The position numbers were made by a program, and so were the translations under genes. Positions 15,370 through 17,362 of a DNA stretch of 17,362 nucleotides are shown in pieces. Under the pieces are notes generated by a model. It made no database searches. It was not told the origin of the DNA and saw nothing but the letters and a program-made list of their open reading frames with translations. The stretch is from RGIG8745 sp045576655 (GTDB taxonomy: Bacteria; Bacteroidota; Bacteroidia; Bacteroidales; Bacteroidaceae), in the NCBI GenBank assembly GCA_045576655.1, contig JAZNGW010000034.1, positions 1-17,362 on the forward strand, given 5' to 3'. Each line of letters opens with the position of its first letter. Within the stretch, counting starts at the first letter, position 1.

Positions 15370-15843
15370 ATGAAAAGTCTGGTGCAACACATAACTGACA
15401 GGCAGACCTTCGTCTGCCTCGTCTTTTTATCCTCACTCCTGCCCTTATCCACATATGGACAAGACAGCACAAAGACCGAGGTGTATGCAACATACTACGC
15501 CGACAGGTTTCATGGGCTACGCACCAGCAACGGCGAGAAATATGACAAAGAGGCATACACTTGCGCTCACCGCAAGCTGCCTTTTGGCACACATATAAAA
15601 GTGACAAATCCAAAAAACGGAAAATCAACAATTGTGAGGGTCAATGACAGAGGGCCATATAGTAAACGCGCCCAAATTGACTTGTCAAGAGTTGCCGCCG
15701 CAGACATAGAAATGCTTCCCATCGGATTCATGAAAGTGGAAATAGAAATTGTTAATGACAGCATCGTAAACGAACACATTAAAAGCATAAACAATGAAAA
15801 AGAATTTAGAGACTCTGTGCGTACAGGCTGGTTGGACTCCTAA
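15370..15843 (+). CDS. Small secreted RlpA-like double-psi beta-barrel protein
   Basis: RlpA proteins are envelope proteins, some of which are lytic transglycosylases acting on denuded peptidoglycan. This 157-residue protein has a signal peptide (FVCLVFLSSLLPLSTYG, cleavage near residue 30) and a core of about 95 residues with ATYYADRFHGLRTSNGEKYD (40-59), CAHRKLPFGT (65-73), VRVNDRGPY (89-97) and AQIDLSRVAA (101-110). His 67 and Asp 104 sit where the family has its catalytic pair. There is no SPOR domain and no lipobox. After KVEIEIV (about 128) a polar tail of some 29 residues follows, and its last 16 residues overlap the next gene in another frame. The ATG at 15370 gives the full signal peptide. 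Enzyme activity is inferred from the conserved residues only. Confidence 0.88.
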   Translation: MKSLVQHITDRQTFVCLVFLSSLLPLSTYGQDSTKTEVYATYYADRFHGLRTSNGEKYDKEAYTCAHRKLPFGTHIKVTNPKNGKSTIVRVNDRGPYSKRAQIDLSRVAAADIEMLPIGFMKVEIEIVNDSIVNEHIKSINNEKEFRDSVRTGWLDS

Positions 15844-17071
15844 AAAGGGAGAGTCAAGAGTATTGCCTATCTATCAAAGCACAACATTCAAATACGACAC
15901 AAGCGAGCAGATGGCTCGTCTCTTCGACCTTGAAGACGAAGGGTATTTCTACACCCGACTTGCAAACCCTACTAACGATGCCGTAGCGGCAAAAATCAAT
16001 GCGCTTGAAGGCGGTGTGGGATGCATGCTCACATCATCGGGACAGGCCGCCAACTTCTATGCCATCTTCAACATCTGCCAGTCGGGCGACCACTTCATTA
16101 CGAGCAACACCATCTACGGAGGAACATACAACCTCTTCGGCGTGACTATGAAAAAGCTCGGAATAGAATGCACGTTCATCGACCCCGACTGGGATGACGA
16201 ACGCATCGAAAAAGAATTCCGTCCTAACACAAAATGCTTCTTCGGCGAAACAATTTCAAACCCTGGAGGCAACGTGTTTGACATAGAGCGCTTTGCTAAG
16301 ATGGCCCACCGCCACGGAGTGCCGCTCATCGTCGATAACACATTTGCTACGCCTATCAACTGCCGCCCTTTCGAATGGGGATGCGACATCGTGACCCACT
16401 CTACAACAAAATACATGGACGGACATGCCACTCAAGTGGGCGGAGCCGTTGTTGATAGCGGAAACTTTGATTGGGACACATATGCAGACAAGTTCCCCGG
16501 GCTCTGCACTCCTGACGAGAGTTATCACGGACTGACATACACTAAAGCATTCGGAAAGAAGGCATACATGACAAAGCTCGTGGCACAACTCATGCGCGAC
16601 CTCGGCTCTATTCCTGGACCTCACAACTCATTCCTGCTCAACCTCGGACTTGAGACACTCCACCTTCGTATGCCTCGCCATTGCGAGAACGCACAAAAAG
16701 TGGCAGAATGGTTGCAAGACAACCCTAAAGTAGCATGGGTGAACTATTGCGGTCTGCCTGGCAACAAATATTACGATCTTGCACAGAAGTATCTCCCTAA
16801 CGGCTCATGCGGAGTGATTGCATTCGGATTGAAAGGTTCGCGCGAGGAAGCCATCAAATTCATGGACAGCCTCGACTTCATATGCATCGTGACCCACGTG
16901 GCTGACGCACGCACTTGCGTTCTTCATCCGGCAAGCCATACTCATCGCCAGCTCAGCGAGGAACAGCTCCTCGAAGCAGGTGTCGCTCCCGACCTCATCC
17001 GCCTTTCCGTAGGCATCGAAAACGTCAACGACATCATCGCCGACCTCGAACAGGCTATGGAGAAAATGTAA
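15794..17071 (+). CDS. metY: O-acetylhomoserine sulfhydrylase-type PLP enzyme
   Basis: Cytoplasmic PLP-dependent enzyme of the Cys/Met metabolism family, most like O-acetylhomoserine aminocarboxypropyltransferase, which makes homocysteine from O-acetylhomoserine and sulfide. The 425-residue protein has PIYQSTTFKYD (25-35), YTRLANPTND (53-62), LTSSGQAAN (79-87), IVDNTFATP (179-187) and the PLP-lysine motif THSTTKYMDGH (Lys 206). The C-terminal block VTHVADARTCVLHPASHTHRQLS and IRLSVGIENVNDI is typical of this subfamily. The length (about 425, longer than the roughly 385-400 of MetB/MetC) favours MetY. Methionine gamma-lyase or cystathionine gamma-synthase are less likely. The ATG at 15794 lies 50 bp inside the rlpA-like gene in a different frame; it fits the family start MKKNLETLCVQAGW. 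A terminator follows at 17097. Confidence 0.92.
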   Translation: MKKNLETLCVQAGWTPKKGESRVLPIYQSTTFKYDTSEQMARLFDLEDEGYFYTRLANPTNDAVAAKINALEGGVGCMLTSSGQAANFYAIFNICQSGDHFITSNTIYGGTYNLFGVTMKKLGIECTFIDPDWDDERIEKEFRPNTKCFFGETISNPGGNVFDIERFAKMAHRHGVPLIVDNTFATPINCRPFEWGCDIVTHSTTKYMDGHATQVGGAVVDSGNFDWDTYADKFPGLCTPDESYHGLTYTKAFGKKAYMTKLVAQLMRDLGSIPGPHNSFLLNLGLETLHLRMPRHCENAQKVAEWLQDNPKVAWVNYCGLPGNKYYDLAQKYLPNGSCGVIAFGLKGSREEAIKFMDSLDFICIVTHVADARTCVLHPASHTHRQLSEEQLLEAGVAPDLIRLSVGIENVNDIIADLEQAMEKM

Positions 17072-17096
17072 TCAAGCATACAAGTTGAGTTAATCT

Positions 17097-17128
17097 AACG
17101 GGGCACCTCACAATGTGCTCCGTTTTTT
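17097..17128 (+). terminator. Intrinsic terminator after metY
   Basis: AACGGGGCAC (17097-17106) pairs with GTGCTCCGTT (17115-17124, one G-T pair) around an 8-base loop, and six T follow (17123-17128). It lies 25 bp after the metY stop. Confidence 0.9.
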
Positions 17129-17228
17129 ATTATAAATTACTCAAAAAAGAACTTTACATAAAAAATGGAATCTGCCCTAAATTCATGCAACCCCCTTAAA
17201 AACATATCGGATACCAATATAAAACAAT

Positions 17229-17252
17229 AAAGGCACCCTAATGGATGCCTTT
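17229..17252 (-). terminator. Terminator downstream of the tRNA-Ser gene
   Basis: AAAGGCA (17229-17235) pairs with TGCCTTT (17246-17252), with two further G-C pairs inside the loop. On the minus strand TTATTGTTTT follows. It lies 5 bp beyond the 3' end of the tRNA. Confidence 0.68.
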
Positions 17253-17257
17253 TCTTG

Positions 17258-17342
17258 CGGAGAGGGAGGGATTCGAACCCCCGGTACCTCTCAGTACGTC
17301 GGTTTTCAAGACCGGTGCAATCGACCACTCTGCCACCTCTCC
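17258..17342 (-). tRNA. tRNA-Ser, anticodon UGA
   Basis: Read on the minus strand, the 85-base RNA has the acceptor stem GGAGAGG / CCTCTCC with discriminator G. It has a D-arm GGCAGAGTGGTCGATTGC, an anticodon loop CTTGAAA with TGA, a long variable arm (TAC-TGAGAG-GTA) and a T-arm GGGGGTTCGAATCCC. The long variable arm and anticodon mark a class II serine tRNA reading UCA and, by wobble, other UCN codons. The 3' CCA is not encoded: the discriminator is followed by CAA. A37 next to UGA makes it a likely substrate class for the MiaA encoded at the other end of the window. Confidence 0.95.
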
Positions 17343-17362
17343 TAAATGTACGCCCTCAGGGA

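Noticed and set aside
17343..17362. A further tRNA or gene end at the right edge
   Set aside because: Only 20 bases remain and they hold no identifiable structure or frame.

Overview
The window looks like chromosomal DNA of a member of the Bacteroidota, most likely the Prevotella/Bacteroides group. The evidence is the protein sequences (a GH2 enzyme with a DUF4982-like region, a PL10 pectate lyase, MnmA and NadA of Bacteroidales type), recurrent upstream octamers matching the Bacteroidota -7 promoter element TAnnTTTG, and few clear Shine-Dalgarno sites. The genus is inferred from memory of protein families, not from a search.

Layout from left to right. (1) The 3' part of gap (GAPDH, plus strand) enters from the left edge and ends in a strong hairpin with a UUCG loop that can also stop the convergent miaA. 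(2) A tight minus-strand operon, nadA-mnmA-miaA, joins NAD biosynthesis to two tRNA modification enzymes; nadA and mnmA overlap by ATGA. (3) A small uronate locus follows: a secreted PL10 pectate lyase lies 16 bp downstream of uxaB on the minus strand, and uxaC is transcribed divergently from a 106-bp shared promoter region. Together these can cut polygalacturonate outside the cytoplasm and turn galacturonate into tagaturonate (UxaC), then altronate (UxaB). The later steps (UxaA, KdgK, KdgA) and transporters or regulators are not in the window. (4) A minus-strand pair follows: a secreted GH2 beta-galactosidase-like enzyme and a Cof-type HAD phosphatase. Upstream of them, also on the minus strand, is a large M16 zinc-protease lipoprotein. 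(5) A non-coding stretch of about 450 bp (14315-14771) holds several inverted and direct repeats, including a palindromic element that resembles dispersed intergenic repeats. (6) A plus-strand run encodes a thioredoxin-like lipoprotein, a small RlpA-like secreted protein and an O-acetylhomoserine sulfhydrylase-type PLP enzyme. The last two genes overlap by 50 bp. (7) A tRNA-Ser(UGA) on the minus strand closes the window.

Most of the window is ordinary core metabolism. I see no CRISPR array, phage, insertion sequence, toxin-antitoxin or defence system. The observations most worth checking are the compact pectin/galacturonate locus with its divergent promoter, the repeat-bearing intergenic region at 14342-14725, and the long rlpA/metY overlap. 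I do not claim a previously undescribed system here.
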